Origin: Mortierella sp. BCC40632 | Taxonomy: Eukaryota; Mortierellomycota; Mortierellomycetes; Mortierellales; Mortierellaceae | NCBI GenBank assembly: GCA_011634665.1 | Contig: WAEK01000028.1 | Span: 1-64,000, forward strand | Direction: 5' to 3' | DNA length: 64,000 nucleotides | Shown here: piece by piece, positions 1 through 11,427 of the stretch | How the letters are laid out: each line of letters opens with the position of its first letter | Position numbering within the stretch: the stretch's first letter is position 1 | Notes under the pieces: model-generated | Database searches by the model: none | Seen by the model: the letters and a program-made list of their open reading frames with translations, nothing else | What the model was told of the DNA's origin: nothing | Made by a program: the position numbers and the translations under genes

Positions 1-16
1 CCCCTTTACTGTTGCA
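1..16 (+). repeat. 3' end of the 5' LTR (partial)
   Basis: The first 16 bases match the last bases of the right LTR (ending at 4987), apart from one extra T. Both end in TGTTGCA. The rest of this LTR is outside the window. Confidence 0.75.
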
Positions 17-30
17 TGGCAGCAAAGGTA
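17..30 (+). promoter_or_regulatory. Putative tRNA primer-binding site
   Basis: The sequence directly after the LTR end starts TGGCAGC. TGG pairs with the CCA end of a tRNA, as in most LTR elements. I cannot name the priming tRNA by eye. Confidence 0.5.
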
Positions 31-219
31 TTCTGATTCACCCTGAACCCTGGCCCCTGATAATTTTTTTTTCACAACGTCCGCTATAACCACTCCCACC
101 CTGAGCCCCTCCCCCCCTGACCCCCTGACCTCTGCCTCCCCTCCCAACCACCCCAAACACCAGAACCTTGCCTACTCCTTGATCCCCTTGTTGAAGCCTT
201 ATCACGTCTCGATATCACA

Positions 220-1125
220 ATGTCCTCCGAAGCCCAACCCTCTGCCCCTTCCTACCGTTACCCCCATCCTGAGAAGTATCAAGGTAGCCGCGATGGATTC
301 ACTGCCCTGACATGGCTCCGCAGTGTGAAGCGATATTTTCTGGCGACGGCCACACCAGATTCAATCAAGACAGTGGTCGCTGCTTCCCTTCTAGGCGATG
401 CAGCAGGACAATGGTTCGACGGTTCCGGTCTCGCCGATGATGCTGACTTTGCCGAGTTTGAGAAAAAATTCAAGTTGGCTTACATCCCCTCCGACTTTGA
501 CAAGTGCTGCGATCAAGACTGGCGACTCTGAAAATGACCACTACTGTTGATGCTCATGTCGCCGAAACCAAGCGCCTCCTTACGGCTCTCCTCGCCGATG
601 CCACCTCGGACTTTACTCGTGCCGAGCTGGAGAAGTTTGCACACGTCTCCTTTTTGGAAGGATGCCCCAAGAACTTACAGCAACTCCTCAGAGCTCTCAT
701 GATCACTCAGGTTTTGAATATCTACCAACTCCTCGAGGCAGCCGAGCAGTACGACAGAGTGTACAACTTTACACCAGACAACCCAAGGAATAACCAGTCG
801 GGATTCGTGACAACCCAAGCTTCCGTTGTGGCAGCACAAATGCAGGCTCCAGCATCTGGCCCAACCCCGATGGAGATCGATAATCTTCGAATGGAGATCA
901 ATGCCCCCTCCGACGACACCTCCAAGGCTCAAGCCCCTCCCAAAATTAACTGACACCGAAAGGAAAAAGCTCATGGCCAGGGGTGCTTGCTTCAAGTGCC
1001 GCCGTGATGGACACCGCGCAAATGAGTGCCCAGGCAAAAATGGCGGTCGGCATGTGAATAACATAGCGACCGATGAGGGCACCGGCTCCGCGGAGTCGGG
1101 AAAAGCCTCGAGCGACCGGGATTAG
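220..1125 (+). pseudogene. gag: gag of the Ty3/Gypsy element (broken into three frames)
   Basis: A capsid-like segment starts with a good ATG at 220 and is open to 531. It continues in a second frame to 953, then in a third frame to 1125. The third block holds a CCHC zinc knuckle (C-x2-C-x4-H-x4-C, about 990-1035), the nucleic-acid-binding signature of Gag nucleocapsid. At least two one-base frame changes (near 505-530 and 830-950) separate the blocks. In intact relatives gag packages the element RNA in cytoplasmic particles. The assignment rests on the knuckle, the position and the general gag composition. Confidence 0.8.
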
Positions 1126-1318
1126 TCCAGGACCCGGCCGCTGAAGCTCCCTCCTCCTTGTCTCTGGACAGGGGGAGTGCAAGTAGTCTAGAGTTAAGTA
1201 TTAAAAATACGGAGAATAAAATTGTTTGTACCCACTCCACCTCACTACCCACTCCTCCTATTGAAACTCCCCCTATTATGTAAGAAAGACCCCTGACCTA
1301 CCCCCAACCCCTGACCAC

Positions 1319-1895
1319 ATGTTTTCGGACCCTCAATCTGACTTTGTCAGTGAGAAGACAAACTCGTGTGCGACGGTGGACCTGGACCCACTTGCTCCCT
1401 CGTCTTTAGACTCTCCCTCCAAGGATACAAAGAAATCAAAAAGCCGAAAAAGATTAAGCTTTTGTTCTTTGTCTCTCAAGGACGCAGAACGGACTCTGCT
1501 GACATTCATTGGCTCTGTGAATGGTCACCCAGCAAAAATATTGATCGACGGTGGTGCTGAAGGTAATGTCATCAGCTACTCTTTTCAGAAAGAAACACTC
1601 CATTCCCACCACCTCAATCGACCCTATCCCTATTGTCCTCCCAAACGGCTCTGCATCATTCGCGGCGAATGCATGCACTATTCAACTACAACGAGACAAG
1701 TATGATGACTTCATCGATGCAATCGAATACAAGTTATCAAAGTACGACTTAATCCTCGGAAAACCTTGGCTCACACGGATCAACCCCCGTATCAACTGGC
1801 AGACAAACGACTTACACTTCCGACACAATGGCAATAAGGTATTCTGGTGCTGTTCGGAGTCAGACGCCCCCATCACTTACCCGTACCACCGATGA
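1319..1895 (+). pseudogene. Retropepsin-like aspartic protease domain (frame-broken)
   Basis: A segment open from 1319 to 1705 holds an aspartic protease core, ILIDGGAEGN (about 1530-1565). Here the usual Asp-Ser/Thr-Gly is Asp-Gly-Gly. Downstream homology continues in another frame (1551-1895) and includes the second half of the domain with a DLILGKPWL motif, typical of Ty3 proteases. The frame change lies near 1590-1620. In an active element this domain would cut the Gag-Pol polyprotein. The D-G-G triad is a variant and could itself weaken activity. Confidence 0.75.
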
Positions 1896-2099
1896 ATTTG
1901 TCTTGAGCCCCATCAACTTCCACTCCATGATGACCCAACCAGGAAGTGAGGTATTTATGGCACTGGTCAACCTCGCTCCCAATGAGGCAAAAAGAGACAC
2001 CCCCCTGAAGTGACCCCGATCCTGGAAGAGTACTCCGACGTGTTTCCCAAAACACTTCCTGATGGCCTCCCCACCGGACAGAGGCGACGAAATGCACAT

Positions 2100-2930
2100 C
2101 GAGACTGACCCAACAGCCGACCCCCTGTTCGACCTGTTATTCGTCTTTCAATTGCCGAACTGGATGAGCTTCGTAAGCAACTTGATGAGCTATTGAAAAA
2201 GGGATTCATCAAGCCAAGTACTTCTCCATATGGTGCCCCTGTCCTTTTTGTGAAGAAGAAAGAAGGTACATTGCGTATGTGTGTCGACTACCGGGGATTG
2301 AACCGTATCACAAAGAAAACAGGCACCCTCTTCCACGCATCGATGAGCTCATCGATAGGATCCGAGACTCCAAGTACTTTTACCAAGCTGGATCTAATGT
2401 CTGGCTATCACCAACAGCGCATCTATGGCCCTCATACGCACAAGACGGCTTTCCGATGCAGATATGGCCACTTTGAATTTAATGTTATTCCTTTTGGATT
2501 GACCAACGCCCCCTGCTGCTTTCTCGGCAATGATGCGAAAGGCTATGGACCCACTTCTCGACAAATGCATTGTTATTTATCTTGACGACATTCTAATATT
2601 CTCCAAGACAAAAAGAAGACCACCTAGAACACATCCGAAAAGTCCTTGAATTACTCCGCAAGAATAGACTTTATGCAAAGCTCAGCAAATGTTCATTCCT
2701 TCAAGAAGAGACCGAGTTCCTCGGCCATATCATCTCCAAGGACGGTATCAAGCCCAACGGTGGTTTGATCAAGGCTATCCAGGAATGGCCTACCCCTGAG
2801 AAGCAGAAAGACGTACAACAGTTCATTGGTCTTGCTCAGTTTTATCAGCAATACATCAAAGGGTTTGCTGACATTGCTCTACCACTAACAGCACTACTCG
2901 GAGAAGGAAAACCGTTCAAGTGGGGAGATG
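2100..2930 (+). pseudogene. Reverse transcriptase domain (frame-broken)
   Basis: Ty3-type RT blocks can be followed in order: a block open at 2193-2585 with [13 protein letters not shown] and CVDYRGLN motifs, then the catalytic [10 protein letters not shown] box at about 2575-2605 in a different frame, then thumb and connection sequence at 2765-2974 (FLGHIIS, IKAIQEWPTP and QFIGLAQFY-type motifs). At least two frame changes (about 2520 and 2610-2640) separate the finger/palm region from the YxDD box and thumb. The catalytic aspartates are present, so the damage is to the reading frame. Confidence 0.85.
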
Positions 2931-3647
2931 AGGAGAACAAGGCTTTTCCTCTCGCTCAAAGACGTCATGACTAAAGCACCAGTTCTCATTATTTACGACC
3001 CTGATCGCGCAACCATTGTGGAAACTGACGCTTCTGGATTCGCCGTGGCAGCCGTATTACTCCAAAAGGACGATTCAGGACAATGGAGACCAGTTGCCTT
3101 CACCTCAAAGAAAATGAACTCTGCCGAACGCAATTATCCAACACATGAACAGGAGCTATTGGCCGTTGTCCATGCACTTAGAACTTGGCGCTATTATTTG
3201 GATGGAAAGAAGTTCACTGTCAACACCGATCACGCCACTCTCCGCCACTTTCCAACCCAGCCCAAACTCACCAAAAGACAGGCCCGATGGATGGAGCTAT
3301 TACAAGAGTATGATTTCCAATTCCGCTATAAGCGTGGAGCCGACAACATTGTTCCTGATGCTCTATCACGACGCCCCGATCTAAAAAATGGCCCGCCCTG
3401 TACAATTAATTCAGTGGAGGTCTCGCTTGACCCAGGTATTAGGCAGCGCCTGATAGAAGGCTATATGACCGATCCTTGTCTGAAGTCGATCTATATGAAA
3501 GCTGCCTCCAGGGAAGTCCACCCCACGCTACCATCTGAAGAAGGATTTGCTTTTATGTTTTACGCCGGGGTGACACCTTGCTATGTATTCCTCGCAAAGC
3601 TGACATTCGTCTCGATCTATTGCATGATGCCCACGACTCTGCCATAG
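2928..3647 (+). pseudogene. RNase H domain of the Ty3/Gypsy pol
   Basis: This open block begins in the RT-RNase H connection and carries the Ty3 RNase H motifs: TDASGFAVAAVLLQ (catalytic Asp), an ERNYPTHEQELLAVV block (catalytic Glu), NTDHATL (Asp), and the terminal NIVPDALSR box. It joins the RT thumb by a frame change near 2930-2970 and the integrase by another near 3580-3640. RNase H removes RNA from the RNA:DNA hybrid during reverse transcription. Confidence 0.85.
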
Positions 3648-4907
3648 CAGGACACTTGGGATTCGACAAGACATATGACAAGATAAGAAGGATTGCCTTC
3701 TGGCCCAAGATCGCGAGGGACACCAGGCTTTATGTGCAATCGTGTGAGAGCTGTCAGCGCAATAAGCCTAGCAACCATCGACCAGTAGGACTACTCCAAC
3801 CCTTGACAGTACCCGGACAACGATGGGAAACCGTGACAATGGACTTTGCAGTTAATCTACCCAAGACTCCTCGAGGATATGACGCAATCGCAGTATTTGT
3901 TGATAAATTGTCGAAGCAAGTCCACTTTGCCCCTTGTAAGACTACGGATACAGCAGCCGACACTGCAAGGATATTTTTCGACAATATATTCAGACTACAC
4001 GGGATGCCTACGACCATTGTCTCAGACCGCGACACCAAGTTCTGCAGTCACTTCTGGCAGGAACTGCACAAGCTCATGAATGTTAAGTTGGCTATGTCGA
4101 CAGCTTTCCACCCCCAGACAGATGGACAGTCGGAGCGAGCAATTAGGACACTCTCATCAATACTACGAGCATTTGTCGATCAAAAGCAGACCAACTGGGA
4201 CCTTTTTTTGTCTGCTGCCGAATTTGCATACAACAACTCGGTCAACCCTACCACTGGATACTCGCCCTTCTTCTTGACCATGGGCTACCACCCTAGACTC
4301 CCCTCATCTCTTCTCCAACCTACGGAAACCAGTGTACCAAGTGTGGATGACTTTGTCAACGCTCAGTCCTCCAGCCTCCAAATAGCCCAGGAAAATATCC
4401 GTTTGGCACAAGAGAACCAGGAGTGGAATGCAAATACAAAGCGTGTGGACCATGACTACAAAGTTGGTGATATGATCATGCTGAACGCAGAGAACATCAC
4501 CATCCCAGCATACAGCACAAGATCATCGAAAAAGCTGCAACAGCGCTTTATTGGACCATTCCCCCCTCCTGGAAAAGCACTCACCTGTTACTTTCAAGGT
4601 TGAACTGCCTCCTGCCATGAAAATCCACGATGTCTTCCATGTGGACAGGTTCAGACACTACCACCCTTCACCAGAGGACCTTGGAGCTAGGACTCCTCCA
4701 CGACCTGACCCCGAGATAGTCGACGGCGAAGAGGAGTACGAGGTAGAAGAAGTGTTGGAGTACCGAAGGCACAGGAGGCAACACCAATTCCTAGTTCGCT
4801 GGAAGGGATACACTAGAGAAGACGATACCTGGGAACCAGTCAAGAACCTAGAGCATTGCCCCGATCTAGTAGAAAAATTTAAAAAAGATAATGGGTTGGA
4901 TTTTTAA
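3578..4907 (+). pseudogene. Integrase with C-terminal chromodomain (one frame break)
   Basis: The block at 3578-4603 has the HHCC zinc-binding domain (HDSAIAGHLGF ... CESCQRNK) and the DDE core: TMDFAVNLP for the first Asp, VSDRDTKF for the second, HPQTDGQSERA near the Glu. A frame change between about 4551 and 4603 leads into a segment ending at 4907. That segment carries a chromodomain (YEVEEVLEYR, FLVRWKGY, DDTWEP, EHCPDLV). The aromatic and acidic residues expected to read methylated histone tails are visible. The chromodomain marks the element as a chromovirus, which in this clade usually directs integration towards heterochromatin. Confidence 0.88.
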
Positions 4908-4917
4908 AAGGGAAAGG
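4906..4917 (+). promoter_or_regulatory. Polypurine tract
   Basis: An uninterrupted 12-base purine run lies directly before the TG that opens the right LTR. This is the expected place and composition for the plus-strand primer. It overlaps the last codon of the pol frame. Confidence 0.65.
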
Positions 4918-4987
4918 TGTACCAGTATAAATAGACCCTCCCTCCCCCTCTAATAAACAGCAGCTCTTCTGACCCCTTACTGTTGCA
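4918..4987 (+). repeat. Right (3') LTR, about 70 bp
   Basis: The LTR begins TGTACCAG directly after the purine tract and ends ...TGTTGCA, where identity with the window start ends. Inside are a TATA box (TATAAATA at 4926-4933) and a polyadenylation-type AATAAA at 4952-4957. The promoter and polyadenylation parts of an LTR are thus packed into about 70 bases. The right edge is well defined. The left edge rests on the TG dinucleotide and the purine tract only. Confidence 0.65.
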
Positions 4988-5348
4988 TACCTTTACATAA
5001 TGTGAGTTGATTCGCCGTCACTTCAATCCGCGCTCTTCAATACTCCAGAGGCAGCCCGTAGCTGTTTTGCATCAAAGTCGGGAAGGCTTTGCGGCCAATC
5101 CTGTTCATGCTAACCAAATCATCCAAGCTGACATAGTCGATTGCGTCCACAGACATGTCTAGGATAGAGAGACAATCATTGGTTAGACTTCAAGTGCTAA
5201 AAGCATGGTGAACAAATAGAAGCGCTAGATAAATGCGCACAAGAGTCTGATCCTCATACAGACAACGATCAAGGAAATCTTGGGAATAAAAAAGGCACAC
5301 TTCGTGGGTTGAGTCTAACTGTCTAACTCATTGCACTGCGAAAGTAGG

Positions 5349-5386
<38 letters not shown>

Positions 5387-5563
5387 GCAAGCATCCATTT
5401 TTTAGAACCATGAGTAAATTGGCGGTGCTAGTTAGTCATTCGATTGTTAGACGTCCAACGAAAAAGAGAGCACTCCTTACTTTGTGTGACATTTCGGAGA
5501 TCCTGGTATTCATCCATGTCCATAGACAAAGGCTCCATAGCCACCGGAATCCGAGAATCAGAT
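4988..5563. other. Intergenic, right flank of the retroelement
   Basis: No gene is recognised. The stretch holds a 30-base A run followed by nine G (5349-5387). Confidence 0.6.
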
Positions 5564-8076
5564 TTATGGCACTGCCACATCTCGATCGCATTCCTTGAGT
5601 GGAGTCGCAATCAGGTTTGCTCCCTAGTATTGAAATAGTTTGACAATATTCAAAAGTTTATTAGATATCATGTCCACACTTATCTTAGAGCACTTTGGAC
5701 ACCTCCGCCTTCGCAAAGGAGATAAATTGACTTGTTACCTGCTTCCAAGTTGGGCCTACTGTAAGGCTCATGAGTGCCTGGTATACTTTAAGACGGGCCA
5801 TAATTTGCTTGCTGAACATCTGCGACAAGCCCTGTGGTGTAGTAAATGCAACTGGGCGATCTTCTGGCCCCTGGGCCAGGAGGGGGTAAAAATAGTGTCC
5901 CTCGACACCATTCAATAAAGAGCAGTTTTGTTTTCTTCCTTTTATTTTCCCGATCCGTTAGTGAATACTCACCATCTGGAGCAGGTCCACTCGTCCACTC
6001 GCCCCGGGAGTGCGATCCTGTATCTAGATATTGTTCATTTGCGAGTCTTTTCTCTTACCGTGTTCTCTCCCTATAGAACGGTGATACGCGCCATGATCAG
6101 TATGTTTCCCTCTTCTATGCTGGCAATCACCTTTCCAAATTGGTTTCACACACCTGTCTGCCAAGCAGCGCGAGCTCTTTCCCCCTGTGCTAGCCCTCTA
6201 CGCTGTAGCCCACAGATCTGAAGCGATCCAAAAAGAGCATGCCTAAAAATTTGCGGTTCGACCAAGCTCAGCGTCAGTAAATATATGGAATAGGAATGAG
6301 CTTCAAGGCAGATGCAATCAAAGACGTGACAGCGTACTTTTGAACAGACGACTATGGAACTGTAATCCACCGAATTTCAAACCTTGATAAAGGTATCATC
6401 ATCCAGTCGATATGCATGCACTCAAGTCTCGGTCGGGCTTTGCGCAAACTGACAGGGACTTAGTGAGCTCAGGATACTAGAGCATGCAAAAGTAGCTCGA
6501 GATTAGAACTATTACCGACAACACATCATCACCGTTGACCACATAGACTTGACACACTTACATCTAAAATGCAGACAAGCTAGGCGGACTCCCTGATAGT
6601 CGTCGACAAGGAACAGGAAGATAGCATCATTCATGGCGATCTCAAGATTGAAGCCATACCTGTGAAGCTCTAGGAATGCTTTTATATCTTTTGAAGACCA
6701 CCACTGGTAGGTGTCACAGCAACCATTCCAATCATCATTTGCCATGGACCACATGGTTCGCCAGAATACCATTTATCCAACATTCTTGATCTGGATCCTG
6801 CCCTTCAAACATGTATATCCTGATCACTAACTATTTCGCTCAAGATCAACCTAAATGCTATGCTGGGAGTAGCTCTTGCGATTGTCCTGTTCGGAACTCC
6901 CTGGAGACCTTGAGGCGGGGATTGTGGTGCAAGCCGAGAGATGAGACGAAGAGCCGCGGAACAAACTCGATGATGTTGGTCTTTAATCTTCACAATAAAG
7001 GTAGTGAGCAACACATGCATTAGGTTGATGCTCAGAAGGCTATTTTGCGGCAGTTGTTCCATCTGTAGTTTAGCCAAGAAGTCGGAAAGGCTGTTTTGGT
7101 CCTCAATAGAAGCTCCAAGCGCGATGTTCTTTCCATGTAGGCTTGCTTAAGCTGGTATCAAATGAGAAGGTGCCACGCAGTTTGACTCTGGTCTCTGTTG
7201 AGTCAGCTTGTTGCTGGTAGACGGAGATGAATATCAGCTAATACTCAGTTTGAGAATAGAGTAGATTGACAGTCCTGATGTCCATGAATTGTACTAAGTG
7301 AAGCATCATGCCAACCTGGCTAAGAAGTCTTTTGGCCATGCTTTGTCCATGCAACAATGTTCCCCATAGAATACCTTGAGTGACTTGGATCAAGAGGATC
7401 TGTTAAAGTGGAGTTTGAAAGTGAGAGGCTGCTTGAATCAAAGTCTGTCTGTATTCTGGTTTGAAGGAGAACACTATGTAACAGATTCTGCCCTGACCTT
7501 GGCGCCTTTGTCGCTTTCCCTCTCCCACACAATCTATAATAGTGCGTTCTCCTAGGGCGAGGCAGTTCAAGAGACGTCTGGCACTATAAGTCGTGCAAAA
7601 AAAAAAGCAGGAGAGAGTAAGAAAAAGTCAAGGCAGCAATTTGTGATAATCTTCCATGCCATACTTCAACGATAGATATGGCATGTCCTAAGCATATCCT
7701 TACATTTCTCTCGGTGACTACCTTCTTTGACTCCAGAGACTTCACTTGACTCTATGAGATACTCCAAGAACAATAGCTTCCGCTCCCCTTGGACACTCTG
7801 CACGCAAAAAGTGAGCGAAATAGTACCTCCTACGTATCCGACCATGTCTTCAGATAAAAGGTCCACTTCTTCCTCCTCCATCAAAACCACTCTTTAGTTC
7901 GACTGCCTCATCGCAGTTCTCATGTCAATGTCGTTGCCATAGAGCCCCAGAGCTGGCTGAGGCTGGACCTGGATGCTAGATCTATGCATAGCACTGTTCG
8001 CAGAACTATAGGCTTCATTACCAGGTTGTGCCTGTTTCTCGTGTCCTAGATGTGCATTTTGATTTGAGCGTCCCAT
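5564..8076 (-). other. Possible unrecognised multi-exon gene (weak)
   Basis: A chain of short open blocks on the minus strand can be joined in phase by GT-AG boundaries. It starts at an ATG at 8076 (about 60 codons). Blocks follow near 7800-7680, 7320-7246, 7150-6910, 6690-6560 (ending at a strong GTAAGT donor), 6455-6385, 6245-6150, 6030-5988, 5950-5745 and 5640-5564, the last ending at TAA. Longer pieces look protein-like (for example WWSSKDIKAFLELHRYGF near 6690), but I recognise no domain. One junction would need an intron of only 34 bases, and the 5' part is unresolved. It may be an eroded gene or a chance chain; RNA evidence would decide. Confidence 0.22.
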
Positions 8077-10125
8077 GGTCTAATGGAATCCCGATGCGCC
8101 AAGGATGCTTTTCCAATGCCACTTGTCGGACGAGTTGATTCGGTCTCTGTCAGTGTCTAAATCAGCGGCATGCTGCATCCACAGAATGACAGAGAAGGAA
8201 GAACAAACAGACTAAAGTCAATTAGAGGGGGGGGGGGAGAAGGATTCAGAGAAGCCAATCAGCGAGCAGGCGACAAGATGGGACTCTACTCATTCCGAAA
8301 GAGGAGACGGTGATGGGAAGATGGATGGCAAATGGGTTGACAGATGGGTTGCAAAAGGGGCGTTTTTTTTTTTTTTTTTTTTCACTGAGTGTTACTTCCT
8401 TCGCACCTCTCCGTGGTGCCACATACCCACCTTCCACACACCCATACCACACCCAGCCGTTCCATACCCCACACCACGCCTACCTAGGCAGCCATCGTTA
8501 GTCTTTTAGTGGAAGAACCAGTAAAGACAGAGAATAGATGAATAGATCGCTTTGGCGAGCGAGAATAATAGCCAAGAGATGACAGGAAGTCAACCGCCAA
8601 AATTGTCACGCTACCGGCAGGTGCAATCAAGTGTCTGAGGAGAGAAGACAGATCATGGAATCAAAGCAAAGCAAAGGAGTGTGCAAGTGAGAGAGAGAGA
8701 GCATGCCTACAAAGAGGAGATGGAATCTCGTGCTTAGATGGGCTCGTGATACAAAACGTCTTTCTTGGAGGAGAGCTATCGAACAAGTACTTCTTTCAGG
8801 CTGGCATCATCAGCCAGCCTAAGCGTAGAAGCGCGCATTGTCCTGATATTTCACGCTCTACTCTTTTTAGTCTCTCTTTCTTTCTTCCTTTCCTTCTCTC
8901 TCCCCTCAGCTCTACCTCTCGCCCACTCCTTCTCTATCCTCCTCTGAACTCACTTCTTCTCCTTCTCACTCACTTTGTCCTTATTGGATCATCCGTCCTC
9001 AGTCCCCTTGCTTTCTTATTTCTCTCATCTCTCTCTCAATCACTGGCTTCTCTTTACCCCTTTTTTTTTTTTTAAAGTCAGTGGTCCTACAATGATCTTC
9101 ACTTTTTACATTATATCCGCAGAGACTCATTGCCCAAAAATCGGCACTGCAAAGCAAGTAATAGTAGACAAAGGTCGTTTACCAGTGGAAAGACTGCCCC
9201 AGTCATTGGCCTATGTTCTTTTGTTGGGCAGTTTGTTGCTGAAGAGTTCCAATGAGGAGAGCTCCTTTTCTCTGTTGTGAATCTACAAGGCGCAGTAAGA
9301 GTGGCAATGGTGGCGGCATTGACGCAGGCACTGAAAATGGAGAGAAGGCGCAGCACGAATACTGACATCGCCGCAATAGTAGAAGACTGAAAAGAATGGT
9401 CGCAAGGTTCCAAAAGATTGTCTTTGAATGTTGAATGCTGAGAACTGGACAGTGGATTCTGAGTTCTCGAAATTTTGCGGCATTATCGAGAGCATTCCTA
9501 TGCACTGCCACATCTCAAAAATGTAACAAACACGAACTGAACTGTGGCACTGGACAGATCGGTCTTCCAAAGCGGGAGTACATTTTACATCAGCAGGTGT
9601 GGACAGAAATGGAGCTCGGTGGTTCCATGGAATAATTTCTATATGGAGAAGAGTGGGTGCATGCCGAGTATGCCGCGTATTACAAATATGATTTGAGTTT
9701 TGCGAGAGGAAGTGCCAAGAATGCAAAAATTGCTCAATCCCAGGAAAATATCCTTCTTCGTTCATCCCCAGATGACCTCGAATACAACTGAGCATTGTGG
9801 CGTGGTCATTAGGGTCCGGTCCAGACCTTAAGGATAGTAGGGCCCAAATTTGTTTATAGAAGAAAAAGTACATTTACGCCTATCTTGTGCAACAAGGGAA
9901 GGTTGCGCTCGTTATTGGATTGTCCAAGGTAAAAGCAACGTGTCAAACACTTAAACATGCTGACTTGCTGACCTGAAGGGCTGTGCAACAGAATCGTTTA
10001 CCCACTTTGGAAAATTTTACTCACCCCTTCGAGTCAGTGGAGCCTTAAAAAGGGTGGGGGCATCCCCTCCCTCTTCTCTCTCCCTGCTCCCAATCAATTA
10101 CACGCGAATCTCCGCACAAACCAAC
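8077..10125. other. Intergenic region, no supported gene
   Basis: The region is low in coding signal. It contains a G9 run (8227-8235), a T20 run (8363-8382), a pyrimidine-rich stretch (about 8860-9075) and a short A/T-rich leader before the next gene. A 196-codon open frame on the minus strand (9283-9873) lacks family features and is not called. Confidence 0.5.
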
Positions 10126-10758
10126 ATGGCACACCATCTCCCGCTCTTGGATCACCAATACAACCCTACAGAAACGTTGAAGTCATTTTCTGATGCAGTG
10201 TTTCGATACCTGGATACGCACCACGAACCAAAGGGTACCCGGCTACTCGAACCCGAAAAGATGAAGGCCCTATTAGTGTATTTGGTAGCTCCAGAGGACG
10301 CCCAACTCAATCGCCAACTGAGTTCCATGTATTTCAACACGATGTTCTTGGCTCTTTCAATCCAGACTGTGTTCACAGCTCACGGTCCAGCGGTGACACC
10401 CGCTGGTCTTCTAGCTTATCTTCGCTTCGAGATTATGACCGACCCTGAATTAGACGGCTTCGCAAGCTTCCAAAGAGCAAACAAAACAATGCGACTGAGA
10501 CCCCCTTTTACTCGATCACAATTCCCGCTAGGAATAGAACCCAAGGCTAAGGAATTGCAGTCGTATATTGATACCAGTATTAGAAACGCTATCAAAGACA
10601 TGAGATGGAGTGCAACGCCTGAATATAACGAGGAACTCGAGGCCGTGAAGGTGCGAATTGCCCTTGAGCAGATGGGTCAGCAGAACGCATTGGATCTGGT
10701 CAGCCCACGCTTTTGCTATAGCTGCTATAGACAGCCATGTATCTGCCGAGGGGCTTAG
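10126..10758 (+). CDS. Hypothetical protein, DUF7514-like
   Basis: A single-exon gene of 210 residues. The ATG at 10126 (context ACCAACATGGC) is preferred over an upstream in-frame start because a TATA-like TTAAAAAGG lies about 80 bp before it. The first half has a pattern I associate with the fungal DUF7514 family: an EPKGTRLLEPEKM block near residue 40 and a later block ending TRSQFP. That assignment is from memory and moderate. The C-terminus carries a compact Cys cluster (C-x2-C-x4-C-x-C), which could bind a metal. There is no signal peptide or membrane segment. The function of the family is unknown. It stands alone on its strand between a retroelement-rich flank and a secreted-protein gene. 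Confidence 0.7.
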   Translation: MAHHLPLLDHQYNPTETLKSFSDAVFRYLDTHHEPKGTRLLEPEKMKALLVYLVAPEDAQLNRQLSSMYFNTMFLALSIQTVFTAHGPAVTPAGLLAYLRFEIMTDPELDGFASFQRANKTMRLRPPFTRSQFPLGIEPKAKELQSYIDTSIRNAIKDMRWSATPEYNEELEAVKVRIALEQMGQQNALDLVSPRFCYSCYRQPCICRGA

Positions 10759-11427
10759 GTCTTATCTAGATGCCTCCTACTTTCACTCTTCGTTTATAAA
10801 CACCAAGTTCGGTTTTTAATTCGATAAACAAAATGATTAAGCTCCTTATACCTATGTGAGAGTTGTTGATGGAGTGTAAAGTGCAATTGAACAACAAGAT
10901 ATGGCTAAAATGACTGAGGGGGGCAGTGTCATATATCCAAGCAAGACACTGCTCTTGATATCCAAAGAGTAAGGGACAGAGGGCGAAGAGCTGTATAGAA
11001 TATCAGCCCTCCCTCCATTTCTTTCTCCACGCCTTTGAGGCTGCCTCTGACTGTTTCCAACACGGATATAGAGGTGTATCGAATTGTTTGTTCGTCTCGC
11101 TGTATGTCGGACTGATGGAAAAAGGAAAAGGTGAGAGAGAGAGAGAGCATGCAGAAAAGTATAGCTGACTTCTTTCTGAAGGCAGACCTCATACCCTTGA
11201 TAGAGCGTGGGTGGATCAAATTGAGAATCTAGAAGTGATCTCAAGAAGCAACTGAGCTGTCTAACGGACGTCGACTGGCTCCTTTTTTTTTTTTATCATG
11301 TCGCTATTTCAGAGTAGTAAAAGCGCTACTTACTATTTAAAGAGGGCGTTTAAGAAGAAAAAAATCCTCTGGCTCTTGTATTGGCAACCGGCAATTAGCA
11401 GTCGATACCACTATACTCGCAAGCTGG
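10759..11427. other. Intergenic, 3' ends of convergent genes
   Basis: Nothing is supported here. A (GA)n tract lies near 11131-11147 and a T-rich run near 11283-11294. Confidence 0.6.

Larger units (their letters stand above)
1..4987 (+). mobile_element. Ty3/Gypsy chromovirus LTR retrotransposon, frame-broken
   Basis: The order gag, zinc knuckle, protease, reverse transcriptase, RNase H, integrase, chromodomain is that of a Ty3/Gypsy chromovirus. The window opens on the last bases of the 5' LTR (1-16), followed by a TGG-starting primer-binding site. A purine tract and a TG...CA LTR close the right end at 4987. The coding region is not one open frame: it changes frame near 510, 900, 1600, 2520, 2930, 3600 and 4570 and has stops between blocks, so this copy cannot make an intact polyprotein as read. 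Motifs within each block are well preserved, which suggests a recent loss or some one-base sequence errors. The left target-site duplication lies outside the window. Confidence 0.93.

Noticed and set aside
9811..9824. GTCCGGTCCA shared with 29274-29283, considered as a transposon end
   Set aside because: A ten-base match is expected by chance in a window this size, and flanks do not align.
9283..9873. 196-codon minus-strand open frame
   Set aside because: Composition is rich in His, Cys and Ser without family motifs, and it starts without a clear promoter. Treated as chance.
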